DNA of 64,000 nucleotides from Mojavia pulchra JT2-VF2 (GTDB lineage Bacteria; Cyanobacteriota; Cyanobacteriia; Cyanobacteriales; Nostocaceae): contig JAHHHN010000001.1 of NCBI GenBank assembly GCA_019359325.1, forward strand, positions 496,001 to 560,000, given 5' to 3'. Shown piece by piece: positions 36,841 through 46,694 of the stretch. The notes below the pieces were generated by a model that saw only the letters and a list, made by a program, of their open reading frames with translations, was not told the DNA's origin and did no database searches. The translations under genes were made by a program, and so were the position numbers. How positions within the stretch are numbered: position 1 is the stretch's first letter; every line of letters begins with the position of its first letter.

Positions 36841-38403
36841 TTAAAAGTATTCTACCCGTGCGTCTAAACCATAAGAGCGTAACATTTTAGAGACTTTTTC
36901 TGCCTCTGCGCGATCGCCGAATCTGCCAGCATTTACATAATCTCCTAAACTGGATGTCTCCACAACCGGATTAGGTATATACTGACGTACTTTATTTAAA
37001 GTCTCAGCATTGTGAATAGGCACTACTACTACATAGCGATTGTTGTTATTAATAGCAGAATTATCCACCGCAGAGCTATTTAACCCTAATGCTTGCCAAG
37101 TTTGTGCATCTACAACCCCAGTCGGATTGAGCCGAGAATATTGCTGGAATGCATAGACATACGCTCTAGTGTTTTCACCAAAATAGCCATCAGGATTGGC
37201 GTTAAAGAAGCCTAATTGCAACAAACGCTCTTGAATTGCTTTAACATTTTCACCGCGATCGCCTATAGTCAGATAGTTTCTAGGCGATTGAGCTACTTGA
37301 ATTGTAGGTGATTGAGCTACTTGAACTTGCGGATTATTAGCATATCTATTTTGCCAAACGCTTCGTACTGCCTGCAAAGCTTGTGCATCAGCTACCCCAT
37401 CAACAGCTAGCTGGTAATCTCGCTGGAACCGGATGAGAGCATCTCTAGTCATAGGGCCAAAGTTGCCAGTGGGATTAGTTTTCAAGTACCCCAGATCCGC
37501 TAAATACTCTTGTAGTTCTCTTACTTGTTGAGTAGGAATACTGCTTGTAGCTGGAATTTTAGTCTGAGAATAACCCAGTAGTCTATTCCAAGTTTGTCGA
37601 TTCACAATTCCATTTGCAGGTATGCCAGAATTTCGCTGAAATGCAATCACAGCATCACTGGTAATTCGTCCAAAATTACCAGTGGCAGTAGTATTAAAAT
37701 AACCTAGCTGCTGCAAGCGCTGTTGCAACCTAGTCACTGCTGCGCCCTTGCTACCTTCAGAGAGAGTAGGATATTCACCACCTTGGTTTGCGTTCAGTGT
37801 TGCTTGTCTAGTTCTGGCCGGAACAACAGTATTAGTACGACTTCTAGAAGATTGCTGGGATCTAATCAATGCCTGCTGCGTCTGTGGCCCAAAATAGCCC
37901 GTAATTGGGCCATTAAAATAGCCTAACTGTTGCAAACGCTGTTGTAGCCTGATGACTTCTGGGCCTCTGCTACCCAATTGCAGATGACTGCGTACATTAG
38001 TAGAGGTTCTAGTCTGGCACGCTTGTTGCAGTGCGCTTTGAGTGCTGTTTCCGACAACCCCATCAGCAGGTAATCTTTTAGCTTGCTGGAAAGCGGTAAC
38101 AGCCTGCTGGGTTAAGGGGCCAAATTGACCGTTTACTGGGCCACGAAAGTAGCCTATTTTTTTTAAACACCTTTGGATGTTTGCTACTTCAGTTCCATTA
38201 CTTCCTACTTTCTCAAGTGCTAAAGTTTGCCCAGCTACACTCAGAAGTGTCATGGTCAACGCTACAGATAAAAAACGCATCCCAAACGCGCTAGACAGCT
38301 TTATCCAATTCAAGAATCTAAAATTAACTTGGACAGGAACAACCTCAAGGCTTTCAGTTGGTTTATAGGCTAAGGTGAGATGCAGATAACCAATAGTTCC
38401 CAT
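36841..38403 (-). CDS. Exported protein with five peptidoglycan-binding repeats and a SPOR-like end
   Basis: The 520-residue protein starts at ATG 38403 and has a hydrophobic export segment near residues 42-62 (MRFLSVALTMTLLSVAGQTLA). It carries five PG_binding_1 modules (LGSRGPEVIRLQQRLQQLGYF type) at about 66-112, 143-190, 215-268, 288-345 and 378-440, each ending in a FG...AFQ pattern. The last 75 residues (RYVVVVPIHNAETL ... GRFGDRAEAEKVSKMLRSYG) resemble a SPOR domain, which binds denuded glycan at division sites. No hydrolase domain is visible, so it probably localises to or organises the cell wall. Confidence 0.87.
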   Translation of the reverse strand: MGTIGYLHLTLAYKPTESLEVVPVQVNFRFLNWIKLSSAFGMRFLSVALTMTLLSVAGQTLALEKVGSNGTEVANIQRCLKKIGYFRGPVNGQFGPLTQQAVTAFQQAKRLPADGVVGNSTQSALQQACQTRTSTNVRSHLQLGSRGPEVIRLQQRLQQLGYFNGPITGYFGPQTQQALIRSQQSSRSRTNTVVPARTRQATLNANQGGEYPTLSEGSKGAAVTRLQQRLQQLGYFNTTATGNFGRITSDAVIAFQRNSGIPANGIVNRQTWNRLLGYSQTKIPATSSIPTQQVRELQEYLADLGYLKTNPTGNFGPMTRDALIRFQRDYQLAVDGVADAQALQAVRSVWQNRYANNPQVQVAQSPTIQVAQSPRNYLTIGDRGENVKAIQERLLQLGFFNANPDGYFGENTRAYVYAFQQYSRLNPTGVVDAQTWQALGLNSSAVDNSAINNNNRYVVVVPIHNAETLNKVRQYIPNPVVETSSLGDYVNAGRFGDRAEAEKVSKMLRSYGLDARVEYF

Positions 38404-38647
38404 AGATTTACTATTTTATCGAGTAATAAAAGTTACTTAATACAGAGTTTTCCGATATTATTTTAAGTATGTTTTTAAATAAAAGTAAATAATTTTACAT
38501 TAGTTATAGAGATTTGTCTGTTATTTAAGGTAAAGGCTAGGTAATATTTTGTTAATCGTCAAAAACTAATGTGAGCAGTAGATATTTAGATGAGAGGGCA
38601 AATTATTGCTGTTTTTGGTAAATTACTTGAAATATTGCAATTTATTT

Positions 38648-38680
38648 AAAAAAAGGCTGCGATTTAATCGCAGCCTTTTT
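38648..38680. terminator. Bidirectional intrinsic terminator
   Basis: A perfect 9-bp stem GGCTGCGAT/ATCGCAGCC with a TTA loop is flanked by an A-run on the left and a T-run on the right. It sits 13 bp past the stop of the minus-strand SH3 gene and is a good Rho-independent terminator on either strand. Confidence 0.85.
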
Positions 38681-38692
38681 ACGTAACTATTG

Positions 38693-39208
38693 TTATTGTT
38701 GTGCTTCCTCAGTATTCTCAATTTTTTTAGTATTACCTATTTTTACCCAACCTTCTTGCTCACCATTTTCTAGGCGAATCTTTTGCCAAGCTTTATCTTG
38801 ACTTTCTTCCAAAATGACAACTTTTTGATTAAAAGCCGCTCCACCAACACGTTGAGCGTCTTGTTTTGGTTCTGCACGCAAACTTAAACCTTGAGACCAA
38901 GTAACTGTTCCTAGATAAGCTCCTGGCGGTAATGGTTTTGGCGATTCCTGAGCTTTGGGGGATTCAGTAGGATTGGCAGAGGGTGTTGGGCTAGAAGATG
39001 GTTCAGGCTGAGAAGTATTTGTAGCTTCTACTACGGTTGCTTTTGGAGATTGAGTTCTAAGCGCGGGATGATCATTCGCAAAAATCGGTTTGGTAGGGGG
39101 TATGGCAGTTCGATTCATAAAATAAAGTGCAGCTGCAACACCACTACCTATTAAGATGGCGATCGCCAAGAAAAACCCAAGTATAAATTTTAGTAGGCCA
39201 GAAAGCAT
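38693..39208 (-). CDS. Membrane-anchored SH3-domain protein
   Basis: A 171-residue protein with an N-terminal helix (LLKFILGFFLAIAILIGSGVAAALYF), a Pro/Ser/Thr-rich linker (about 45-98) and a bacterial SH3 domain (about 100-160: LGTVTWSQGLSLRAEPKQDA, VVILEESQDKAWQKIRLENG, EGWVKIG). Such proteins usually face the periplasm and bind peptidoglycan or a partner. It starts at ATG 39208 and is followed by a strong terminator. The neighbour with peptidoglycan-binding repeats suggests a shared envelope role. Confidence 0.85.
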   Translation of the reverse strand: MLSGLLKFILGFFLAIAILIGSGVAAALYFMNRTAIPPTKPIFANDHPALRTQSPKATVVEATNTSQPEPSSSPTPSANPTESPKAQESPKPLPPGAYLGTVTWSQGLSLRAEPKQDAQRVGGAAFNQKVVILEESQDKAWQKIRLENGEQEGWVKIGNTKKIENTEEAQQ

Positions 39209-39340
39209 AATTTATAACCTCATTTCTAATAGTGAATAGTCCATAGTAATTCATGATTAAAAATCCACTATTGACTTTGGAATTTAGACTAACTCATTCG
39301 GGACTTACGCACAAAGGTTGTCTGTTGAGATTGAGTGTAA

Positions 39341-39369
39341 GGGTGTAGGGATTTTAAATATTTACACCC
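39341..39369 (-). terminator. Hairpin downstream of ycf46
   Basis: GGGTGTA and TACACCC form a 7-bp stem about 64 bp past the ycf46 stop, next to AGGGGT-type short repeats (39366-39388). A terminator role is inferred from position. Confidence 0.35.
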
Positions 39370-39432
39370 CTATACCCCTAAACCCCTTATCCAAACCCTT
39401 GATGAGTACTGATCACTGTGTAAGTTTTATCA

Positions 39433-40944
39433 TTAGCGTAGCTTGCCAAAGGTTTCGCTCAAAGGGCTGTGTTTCGATGCTAAACGCGCTCTCCCAGCAG
39501 CAGCCCATTCTTGTAATTGCTGAATTTGCTCCACAGCAGTCCGCGCCAGAGGAATAATCTGACTGGCCGCTTCTAAAATGTCATCATTACTAAAGTCTCG
39601 ATTTTGGCTAAATCCTATATGCATCGCTTCAATCAAAGTTTGTTCAATCTCGGCTCCAGAAAAATCAGGTGTTTCATATGCTAGCCTATCGATGTCATAA
39701 CTTTTTAAGTTATGCGGGCGCAGTCGAGATAAATGAACGTTAAAAATTGCTTTTCTTTCTTCTTGGGTGGGTAAACCGACAAAGAATATTTCATCAAATC
39801 GCCCTTTACGCAGCATTTCTGGTGGTAGGGCTTGGATATCGTTAGCGGTAGCAACGACAAATACAGGTGAGGTTTTTTCGGCTAACCAATTAATAAAAGT
39901 GCCAAATACGCGGCTAGTAGTTCCCGCATCACCTTTACTACCAAGTCCGGAAAAGGCTTTATCTATTTCATCAATCCACAAAACACAGGGAGCTAAAGCT
40001 TCAGCTACTTGAATCATTTGGCGAGTGCGGGATTCCGATTCCCCTACTAAACCACCAAATAACCGCCCTACATCTAGGCGCAGTAAAGGTAAATGCCAAT
40101 GATGGGCGATCGCTTTTGCTGTTAAAGATTTTCCAGTTCCCTGAATACCCACCAACATTAAGCCACGGGGGTGCGGTAATCCGTATTGTCGCGCGCGTTC
40201 AGTAAATGAGCCTCCCCGACGCAGTAACCAATCTTTGAGGTTATCGAGTCCGCCAATATCAGAAATTTGCTCGGTGGCGGGGTAAAAGTCTAAAATTTGC
40301 GTTTGGCGAATAGTTTGGCGTTTTTCTTCTAAAACTAGATCCACATCTTCGGGTTGCAGTTCGCCATGAGTAGCGATCGCCCTGGCTAAAACTCGGCGAA
40401 TTCTTTCCATTGAAAGCCCTTGACAAGAGCGCACCAAGTCATCCAAAACTTTGCCACCAAGGGAATTACCAGTAACTTGTAATAAACGTTCCACTTCCGT
40501 TTTAATTTCGGCGGCGGCGGGTAAGGGGAATTCCACAACTGTCAGCACTTCGGTTAAATCGTCAGGAATAGCAATACGCGGCGACAGCAAGACAATATTT
40601 TTCGGTTGCGACTTGAGAAGTCGAGCTAAATTGCGGAGTTTACGGGCGATCGCCACATCTTCTAAAAACCGATGATAGTCTCGTAGAATCAACACTGCTG
40701 GCGCAGAGGCTGGTAATTTCTCCACAAATTCTAAAGCTTGCAGGGGGTTACGTCTCCCAAACCCAGCATCATTAGGATTACCCTGGTAGCCATCGACAAA
40801 ATCCCAGGTGTACACTGGGCGATTGCCTTGATTTGCTGCTTCTTCCCGGATCGCTGCTTCTACCCTTTCTTCCTCAAAGGTGGGAATATAAATCAAAGGG
40901 TAGCGGGCACGTAGCAGCAGTTTAAACTCTTCGCGGAAGTTCAT
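39433..40944 (-). CDS. ycf46: Ycf46-type AAA ATPase
   Basis: A 503-residue protein starting at ATG 40944 ([20 protein letters not shown]). The N-terminal half is a degenerate ATPase-like domain typical of Ycf46; the C-terminal half is an AAA+ ATPase with Walker [16 protein letters not shown], Walker [13 protein letters not shown], sensor 1 VFVVATAND and the arginine finger region [15 protein letters not shown]. There is no metalloprotease motif, so it is not FtsH. Ycf46 is conserved in cyanobacteria and red-algal plastids and has been tied to inorganic carbon responses; its exact job is unresolved. Confidence 0.92.
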   Translation of the reverse strand: MNFREEFKLLLRARYPLIYIPTFEEERVEAAIREEAANQGNRPVYTWDFVDGYQGNPNDAGFGRRNPLQALEFVEKLPASAPAVLILRDYHRFLEDVAIARKLRNLARLLKSQPKNIVLLSPRIAIPDDLTEVLTVVEFPLPAAAEIKTEVERLLQVTGNSLGGKVLDDLVRSCQGLSMERIRRVLARAIATHGELQPEDVDLVLEEKRQTIRQTQILDFYPATEQISDIGGLDNLKDWLLRRGGSFTERARQYGLPHPRGLMLVGIQGTGKSLTAKAIAHHWHLPLLRLDVGRLFGGLVGESESRTRQMIQVAEALAPCVLWIDEIDKAFSGLGSKGDAGTTSRVFGTFINWLAEKTSPVFVVATANDIQALPPEMLRKGRFDEIFFVGLPTQEERKAIFNVHLSRLRPHNLKSYDIDRLAYETPDFSGAEIEQTLIEAMHIGFSQNRDFSNDDILEAASQIIPLARTAVEQIQQLQEWAAAGRARLASKHSPLSETFGKLR

Positions 40945-41779
40945 AAAGTAGCTGTTAGTGGTTAGTTGCTATTGAACGCAATGTACAACTTTCTTTAAAC
41001 AAAATCCCACTTCCTGTGATGTTATCGCTTCATCTCAAAATCAAAAAGTAGAGTGTGCTCAAGCGATCGCACCATCTAGCCAGCAGTGTATAGATCAATT
41101 TCAACACAGATGGTGATTGTGAAAGAAGGATCTCAAGCAAAGCGATCGCATCTATATTTGCTCTGTCCAAAGTTTTTTCTAATAGTTTAGATATAACTTA
41201 TATTTTTTTCTTAATAATCTGACTTTACATGAAAAAAATTTGGGATTCGCTTTAAAATTTATTGTGCCGACACATTAAAATCAAGAGCCTGAGCTTGTAT
41301 GGGAATGCTCACCTTGGAAATATGTATTCCATGTAAACAAAATGGACATCATATTACCATCTAGCCTATCCTTGTTTGCAAATCCCCTACATATTGAAAA
41401 TCCACTCCTAGTTGATGGCAATTTGGACAGGCTAATGTTGAAATATTGGGCAAGTAATTATTAATTTTAGTAACTATAGATATCCATCCAAGAAAAATAC
41501 TATAGCAGTCCTAAATGATACGTGAGAATGAATAAAGCCTCTAAAGCTTGTTAAATAAAGATTTTTATCTCAGCATTTTCTCACGAGTGATTCTGGATTG
41601 CTATATTTCTATCCTTTCTTCTCGGACTCATTTTGGCATTACCAATTTAATATCAGTAAATATTTCCAAACTTAGTTTAGAAATATTTATAGGGTACGTT
41701 AGGCGCTCTCTTGTAGTCTTATTAGAACTAAATAATTAATTGCGCCATAACGTACCAAATGGCATATTGACAAAGTTTA
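40945..41779. other. Intergenic region, nothing recognised
   Basis: About 835 AT-rich bases with three HIP1-core sites (41060-41150). The frame at 41548-41739 has no ribosome site or family resemblance and is not called. Confidence 0.4.
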
Positions 41780-42286
41780 CTATCCCGGAAGTTGCTTTTT
41801 CAGCGCTTCCAGCGAAGCCCAGCGATTATCAATCGACTCTTCCGAACTCCTAGCATCGCTACTAAGAATACCTGGGCAATTGAGGTTACAAAGTTGACGC
41901 TGGGGGATTGCTAGGCACATTTGCTCGTACAGCCATTCACTGGGATAAAAATAACCATCAGGTGGTAGGGTTTCTACCAAATCTTCCACAGCTACTTCCC
42001 TTTCTAAAGGCAAGTCTTGTGCTTGATTAGCTGTTTCATCTAACCAGATGACTTCCGTGGTATCGACTACCAAACGCTGATTGTATTGCTGTAAGCAGCG
42101 GTTACAAGTACAAGTAATAATTGCTTCTGCCTGCCCCGAAACTTCTAAGTAATTACCTTGATGCTGTACACGGATGAGACCACGAACAGGCGTTAACGTT
42201 TCCAGGCCAGGCAGAAAATCCTTAACTTGAATTTCCTCTGTCCGCTCCGGGGCTTTAGTTAGCTGCGGAATAAAAATTGCGTCCAT
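41780..42286 (-). CDS. YceD/DUF177 family protein
   Basis: A 168-residue protein with the DUF177 pattern: a beta-rich start (IQVKDFLPGLETLTPVRGLI), EVSGQAEAIITCTCNRCLQQY with a conserved Cys cluster, and the late LCNLNCPGI Cys pair that may bind zinc. YceD proteins are linked to 23S rRNA or ribosomal protein L32 accumulation in other bacteria and plants. It is the last gene of the rpmH-rnpA-yidC run, 117 bp after khpB. ATG 42286 is the start. Confidence 0.88.
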   Translation of the reverse strand: MDAIFIPQLTKAPERTEEIQVKDFLPGLETLTPVRGLIRVQHQGNYLEVSGQAEAIITCTCNRCLQQYNQRLVVDTTEVIWLDETANQAQDLPLEREVAVEDLVETLPPDGYFYPSEWLYEQMCLAIPQRQLCNLNCPGILSSDARSSEESIDNRWASLEALKKQLPG

Positions 42287-42402
42287 AGGATTTGTGAGAT
42301 ATCCTCACGAAACGAAAATTATGCTATTTACCAGCAATTTTGCTGATGTTACAACTTTATTTTAGCTTTTAACAACAGAAGAGATTTGCACTCAAGTAGG
42401 CT

Positions 42403-42918
42403 TTACGGTGCGATCGCTGGACGAACCACAAGATGACGATGTGGTTCTTTACCGCGACTGAAGGTTTCCAAATCGCCAAACTCCTTCAAAAAAGTGTGAA
42501 TTTGACGGCGTTCCGCAGAACTGAGCGATTTGATTTCTACTTCTTTACCTGTAGCTCTTACTTCTTGGGATGCAGCTTCTGCTAATGCCCGAATTTCCGC
42601 TTCTCTTTTGACGCGGTAGCCATTCAATTCAATAGTATAAGAGGCTTGCTCTTCCTGGGGTTGGTTTAAGTTGAGGACTGAATTAGCTAGATACTGAATT
42701 GCATCTAGCACCGAACCATCAGCACCAATCAAAATTCCGATTTGTTCTGGGTTGAGGTTCGTTTCATTAATAGTCAACCAATAATTATCCGGTTCTTCGG
42801 AGTCGCCGCCCTGAGGTTGGGCAGGTTCTAAATTACCCTCAACCTCAGCAGATACCCCAGTAAGTAACAGCAGTGTTTTTAACCACTGCTGCCCTCGCTG
42901 CATGGGACTGTTGCTCAT
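42403..42918 (-). CDS. khpB: KhpB/Jag-type RNA-binding protein (KH + R3H)
   Basis: A 171-residue protein starting at ATG 42918, two bases after the yidC stop. The central KH domain has IGILIGADGSVLDAIQYLAN (the GxxG loop is GADG), and the C-terminal R3H domain has SLSSAERRQIHTFLKEF and GKEPHRHLVVRP. It lacks the N-terminal Jag domain seen in Firmicutes. KhpB binds RNA and influences cell division and envelope growth in other bacteria; the yidC-khpB link is widely conserved. Confidence 0.92.
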   Translation of the reverse strand: MSNSPMQRGQQWLKTLLLLTGVSAEVEGNLEPAQPQGGDSEEPDNYWLTINETNLNPEQIGILIGADGSVLDAIQYLANSVLNLNQPQEEQASYTIELNGYRVKREAEIRALAEAASQEVRATGKEVEIKSLSSAERRQIHTFLKEFGDLETFSRGKEPHRHLVVRPAIAP

Positions 42919-42920
42919 GA

Positions 42921-44066
42921 TCAATTTGTAGCCTTTTTCTTAGAACTTTTTGGCTCGAAGGGCAATGCCTTCTGCTCTGCCGTTGCTGCTTCTTTTTCCT
43001 GGGTTGCTACAATTTTTTGCAGTTCTTCCGGTAAGGGTTCGCGCGAGAGAATGAAAGTTTGCAGAGTTTGGAAGATATTTCCAATTACCATATACATCAA
43101 AACCCCAGCTGGCAGGGGGAAGAACAAAAACATCCCAGAAAAGATGACTGGGGTAATTTTGTTGACTGTCTCCTGCTGTGGATTGCCACCGCTAGAATTT
43201 TGCCCAGAGAGAATTTGGCTCACATAAAGACTGATACCGAAGAAGATAACCATAGCGACAATATCCCAGTGGATTGTGCCGTCGGGATCAGTTGCGCCTA
43301 CCCTACCTAAGGCATCGATAAACAAAAATCCTTTATCTGCTGCTAGCCCCGGAATAGTGCCTTGAATGGTCACATCTCCGGGCTGTAAGGCTTCTATATT
43401 ACCGTCAGCATCAATTTTGATTCTGTCTTCCCCTTTAGTAACTTTCCATTCGGGAAACAGCTTATTTTCTGGATGCTCCGCCAAGAGTACCTGAAATGGT
43501 TTGCCTTCCAGGGTTTGATATTGTATCTTGGTCTTTTCTCCTACTGCTAATTTGTTACCGCTAGGGAGGATAGCAGTAATGCGGGTATGTTCCCCATCAG
43601 CAATATAAATATTTTGGGGAGGAGTAGCAAAAGCTTGGGGTTGAATTCGTTCGATTTGTTCGGCGGGAAAGATTTGCAGGTTGACGTTGTAGTTAACTCC
43701 AGCAAATGGCGAACCCCGCAAAGTGGCAAACAGCGCTAGCAAAACTGGCATCTGCAACAGCAGTGGCAAACAGCCAGCAAGTGGATTGCCAAATTCTTTT
43801 TGGACATTGACCATTTCCTCTTGCTGCTTTTGCGGATCGTCTTTATAACGCTCTTTAACTTCTGCCATCCGCTTTTGCATCAGAGGCTGCACAATCCGCA
43901 TCCGCCGCATACTCCGAATCGAACCAGCACTCAGGGGATAGAGCGCAAAGCGGACTATCAATGTTAAGGCAACGATCGCCAATCCATAGCTAGGCACTAT
44001 GCCATAGAAAAAGTCTATGATTGGCAGCATCACGTTGTTCGAGAGAAACCCGATACCAAAATCCAT
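42921..44066 (-). CDS. yidC: YidC/Oxa1 membrane protein insertase
   Basis: The 381-residue protein shows the YidC core: a first helix ([23 protein letters not shown]), the cytoplasmic [20 protein letters not shown] hairpin, [20 protein letters not shown], and the last helices ([18 protein letters not shown] and [21 protein letters not shown]). A lumen-facing segment of about 130 residues between helices 2 and 3 (145-260) is a cyanobacterial feature. It inserts proteins into plasma and thylakoid membranes, alone or with SecYEG. ATG 44066 is the start. Confidence 0.95.
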   Translation of the reverse strand: MDFGIGFLSNNVMLPIIDFFYGIVPSYGLAIVALTLIVRFALYPLSAGSIRSMRRMRIVQPLMQKRMAEVKERYKDDPQKQQEEMVNVQKEFGNPLAGCLPLLLQMPVLLALFATLRGSPFAGVNYNVNLQIFPAEQIERIQPQAFATPPQNIYIADGEHTRITAILPSGNKLAVGEKTKIQYQTLEGKPFQVLLAEHPENKLFPEWKVTKGEDRIKIDADGNIEALQPGDVTIQGTIPGLAADKGFLFIDALGRVGATDPDGTIHWDIVAMVIFFGISLYVSQILSGQNSSGGNPQQETVNKITPVIFSGMFLFFPLPAGVLMYMVIGNIFQTLQTFILSREPLPEELQKIVATQEKEAATAEQKALPFEPKSSKKKATN

Positions 44067-44174
44067 TATTCTGAATTCAACCTGAGGTACTGTAAACTGA
44101 ACTGAATCTAATTTATCTAAATCATGATTTATCCGCGACTATCATTTACTACGGATAGCCGCACATTCAAATTG

Positions 44175-44317
44175 CTGAGTCCTGAGTTTTGAGTAATGAG
44201 TGAGTAGGTAGTCAGGGATGATGAAAACTCAATTTACTTGGCCGAGTTATCTTATCTTAATGATTATTAACTGTTTGCGCCTGTATGGAGCATTACTCAG
44301 GACTCAAAACTCAGCAC
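44175..44317. repeat. Two inverted runs of TGAG-type heptamers
   Basis: 44175-44199 (CTGAGTC, CTGAGTT, TTGAGTA, ATGAG) and 44291-44317 (CATTACTC, AGGACTC, AAAACTC, AGCAC) are the same heptamer family in opposite orientation, with units in a different order. They bracket about 90 bp between the PH-domain gene and yidC. The family is that inside recJ. Confidence 0.8.
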
Positions 44318-44324
44318 TGTCTAA

Positions 44325-44714
44325 CTACTTAGCAGCAGTGGTGTATTGAGGATTTTTTGCAGCAACTCTTTCATTAATGTAGTCATAGACGGCCCGAAAA
44401 TTGGGAACAGCTCGCATTTCCAAACGACTACCATTTCTCAGGGTTAGCACCATATCTCCCCAAATACCCAGACCACGAGGAACTTTGACGATTTTGACAA
44501 TTTCTGAGTAAATTACGTCAGTGCGATCGCGTCCCATCCAACCTCCCATCACAGAAATCCGACGATCTGTAATGCGGTAGCGTAGCCACAATGCCCTGAC
44601 AATTGCCCCAACTGACAACGGTATCCCCACGACGGTCAGCCCAATCAGCAGGTTGAGAATTAAATCTCCAACATGGGGGCCACCCTCATAATAAATATCT
44701 TCACGAATACCCAT
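44325..44714 (-). CDS. PH-domain (bPH2/YdbT-like) membrane protein
   Basis: A 129-residue protein with a hydrophobic segment (VGDLILNLLIGLTVVGIPLSVGAIV) followed by a bacterial PH-like domain (WLRYRITDRRISVMGGWMG, EIVKIVKVPRGLGIWGDMVL). It starts at ATG 44714, overlapping the rnpA stop by 14 bp, and lies within the conserved rpmH-rnpA-yidC cluster. Its role is unknown; lipid or protein binding at the membrane during protein insertion is an inference from context. Confidence 0.87.
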   Translation of the reverse strand: MGIREDIYYEGGPHVGDLILNLLIGLTVVGIPLSVGAIVRALWLRYRITDRRISVMGGWMGRDRTDVIYSEIVKIVKVPRGLGIWGDMVLTLRNGSRLEMRAVPNFRAVYDYINERVAAKNPQYTTAAK

Positions 44715-45123
44715 TGAGTACCTCAGCTTGTGCTAACAACTGCTCTAATTCTTGCAGAAATTCTTGGCTTACGCACTCTCGTTCTGCTGCTGTTGGTTTC
44801 ACAATTACCACTAACCGCCATCCTGGTGACAATCTAGGTAATAACTGATACAAAGCTACTGCTATTTGCCGTTTTATTCGGTTGCGAACTACTGCACGCT
44901 TGCTAACTTTTGTGCTAATCGAAATGCCAATGCGTGTGCTGGCAAGATATGCTGCATCAGTTAGCTCTATATTCTTGGGGGCAGCATCCAAAGAAGGGTT
45001 GCCGGAAAATGACGGACGTAAGGCCCTCAATGTCAAATAAGAGCCATGACGCCGAATTCCTTCCCGGAAAACTGCCTGGAAATCTTGTCGGGATTTTAGC
45101 CGATTCGCCTTGGGCAAAGCCAC
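44701..45123 (-). CDS. rnpA: Ribonuclease P protein component
   Basis: A 140-residue basic protein, cofactor of the RNase P ribozyme that trims tRNA 5' ends. The signature is present: LPKANRLKSRQDFQAVFREG and ISTKVSKRAVVRNRIKRQIAVA, the RNR motif that contacts RNA. It starts at GTG 45123 and follows rpmH by 26 bp, the near-universal rpmH-rnpA order. An insert of about 20 residues (SGNPSLDAAPKNIELTDA) separates the first two strands. Confidence 0.95.
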   Translation of the reverse strand: MALPKANRLKSRQDFQAVFREGIRRHGSYLTLRALRPSFSGNPSLDAAPKNIELTDAAYLASTRIGISISTKVSKRAVVRNRIKRQIAVALYQLLPRLSPGWRLVVIVKPTAAERECVSQEFLQELEQLLAQAEVLNGYS

Positions 45124-45149
45124 ATTTGCTCTTTTAGCCTAATAAACCC

Positions 45150-45284
45150 CTAAACACTGAGACGATACCGTCCTTTCTTTCTCCTGGCGCTGATGACGTT
45201 TCTTCCATCTGGTGTCCGCATCCTGGCACGAAAACCAGAGGTTCTTTTTCTCTTACGGCAAGTGCCGCCTAGCGTTCTCTGCAT
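45150..45284 (-). CDS. rpmH: 50S ribosomal protein L34
   Basis: A 44-residue highly basic protein that translates as [20 protein letters not shown], continuing to [18 protein letters not shown], a full-length L34. It starts at ATG 45284 with AGAGGAG 9 nt upstream. It heads the cluster rpmH-rnpA-PH-yidC-khpB-yceD. L34 sits in the large subunit on 23S rRNA. Confidence 0.96.
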   Translation of the reverse strand: MQRTLGGTCRKRKRTSGFRARMRTPDGRNVISARRKKGRYRLSV

Positions 45285-45372
45285 ACTTTTCTCCTCTTAG
45301 GTGATATTTATAAAAAGTCACAATCTCTTATTATATCATTATTACAGCCAAACAATGATATTCCGGCAGATT

Positions 45373-45414
45373 CAGTGGTTAGTTAACAGACCGACAGCCA
45401 ACAACTAACCACTG
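45373..45414 (-). terminator. Hairpin downstream of the DUF2808 gene
   Basis: CAGTGGTTAGTT and AACTAACCACTG form a perfect 12-bp stem with an 18-nt loop, 9 bp past the stop of the DUF2808 gene. There is no T-tract; termination is inferred from position. Confidence 0.5.
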
Positions 45415-45422
45415 ATAACAGT

Positions 45423-45935
45423 TTAATTAACGCTTAAAACCCATGTTCCCATGTAACGCAATAGTGGCACTTCACCAGGGGAAAGAACTTGGCAGTTGAA
45501 ATAGTAAACTCCACCGAATGCAGGGTTTTTCACGTTAGATAACACCAACTCTACCCTACTACCTGCTGGTACTGGCTCTTCGGGAAAAATTTCAATCAAC
45601 CCAGCTTCTTTATTCCACTTCACTTCCGAAAGAGGCACTTTTTTGTCTTTGACTCTGACCTCAATTCCTTTGGGGTCAAAACTTCCTTTGTAATAATCAG
45701 GGTACGTAATAGCAAATTGAGCAACGGCTAACTTCATTTTATTGGCTGGGATCCTTAGTAGATACCTATCCCAGTTATTAGCCTGTCCGCCAAAATCTAA
45801 GCGGTATGGCAGCTGATTTTCGCTTTTGACCCCGCTAAAAAGTGTTAATCCTGGTAAACCTTGCGCCCAGGTTATTGCTTGGAATCCTGTTAGCAGACAG
45901 CTAGTTACAGCTAAAGTTGAAAGTAAACGTCGCAT
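45423..45935 (-). CDS. DUF2808 exported protein
   Basis: A 170-residue protein with a signal peptide (RRLLSTLAVTSCLLTGFQAITWAQ) and the DUF2808 pattern: WDRYLLRIPANKMKLAVAQF, ITYPDYYKGSFDPKGIEVRV and a beta-rich C-terminus ending YMGTWVLSVN. This family is conserved in cyanobacteria and probably works in the periplasm; function unknown. ATG 45935 is preceded by GGAGGAG, a strong ribosome site. Confidence 0.88.
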   Translation of the reverse strand: MRRLLSTLAVTSCLLTGFQAITWAQGLPGLTLFSGVKSENQLPYRLDFGGQANNWDRYLLRIPANKMKLAVAQFAITYPDYYKGSFDPKGIEVRVKDKKVPLSEVKWNKEAGLIEIFPEEPVPAGSRVELVLSNVKNPAFGGVYYFNCQVLSPGEVPLLRYMGTWVLSVN

Positions 45936-46694
45936 AATTAGGCTCCTCCACCAGATAGGATGTTGGTTATTTAAATAACTAAAAGTTTAGCCTTCGTAAA
46001 TAAACTTTACTACTGACTTTCTCAGAATGGACGTTAAATAGAAATAAAAAGTGCCATGCGCTCTAGAGATTGGATGTATAATACTTAGTAAATTTAGCAA
46101 CTAACTTTATAAAAAACTCCCTAGCTTTACGGCCTAACTATTTTGTCAATGCCTAAGTCAATTTTCAACAAAATGGAAACACTAGGGAAATTTGATTGTG
46201 TTTCTGAATATGTATAAGTGTATCTAAATTGTAAGGTTTTTGTTATAAAAATTGAACCATATAACCAGCGATCGCCAGTTATCTTGGGCTAGATTAATTA
46301 AAACCAGCTTGGATAAAAATAGTAATCATTAAAAATCAATTGAAAATTTATCAAGCTTTTGTAATTAGATGCATATTGCAGTATGTAAGAAAGGAATACA
46401 AAATTTTTCAATCCCTAAAAGAAGCTGAAGACAAAGACGCAACATTTGGGAATCAACATAGGATGTGCAGTAGTATGTAAGCCTATTTGCAATTATCTGG
46501 GATTGTGACATCTGCAAGCGGCAAAGTGAGGCTTTGCCTGGGAAATAGAGAGTGAAAGAGGAAACTTCAAGGTTCAATCTACTAGAAAAAGCAATGGCTG
46601 CTAGTCCCCGCCTATGCACTATAAGTGTGGGGAATGGCTGATCAATAAAATTGCATAGTTGGCAGAGATTAGGTATTTATCTCCAGGAGATTTC
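45936..46694. other. Divergent intergenic region upstream of the pnt operon
   Basis: About 760 AT-rich bases between two divergent genes. The frame at 46365-46619 on the minus strand has no support. Promoters for both sides must lie here, but no box is clear enough to call. Confidence 0.4.

Noticed and set aside
39433-40944. FtsH protease
   Set aside because: The AAA core is similar but there is no HExxH motif and no membrane helices; Ycf46 fits the whole length.
46365-46619. 84-codon minus-strand frame upstream of pntAA
   Set aside because: No ribosome site or similarity, and it lies in the expected divergent promoter region.
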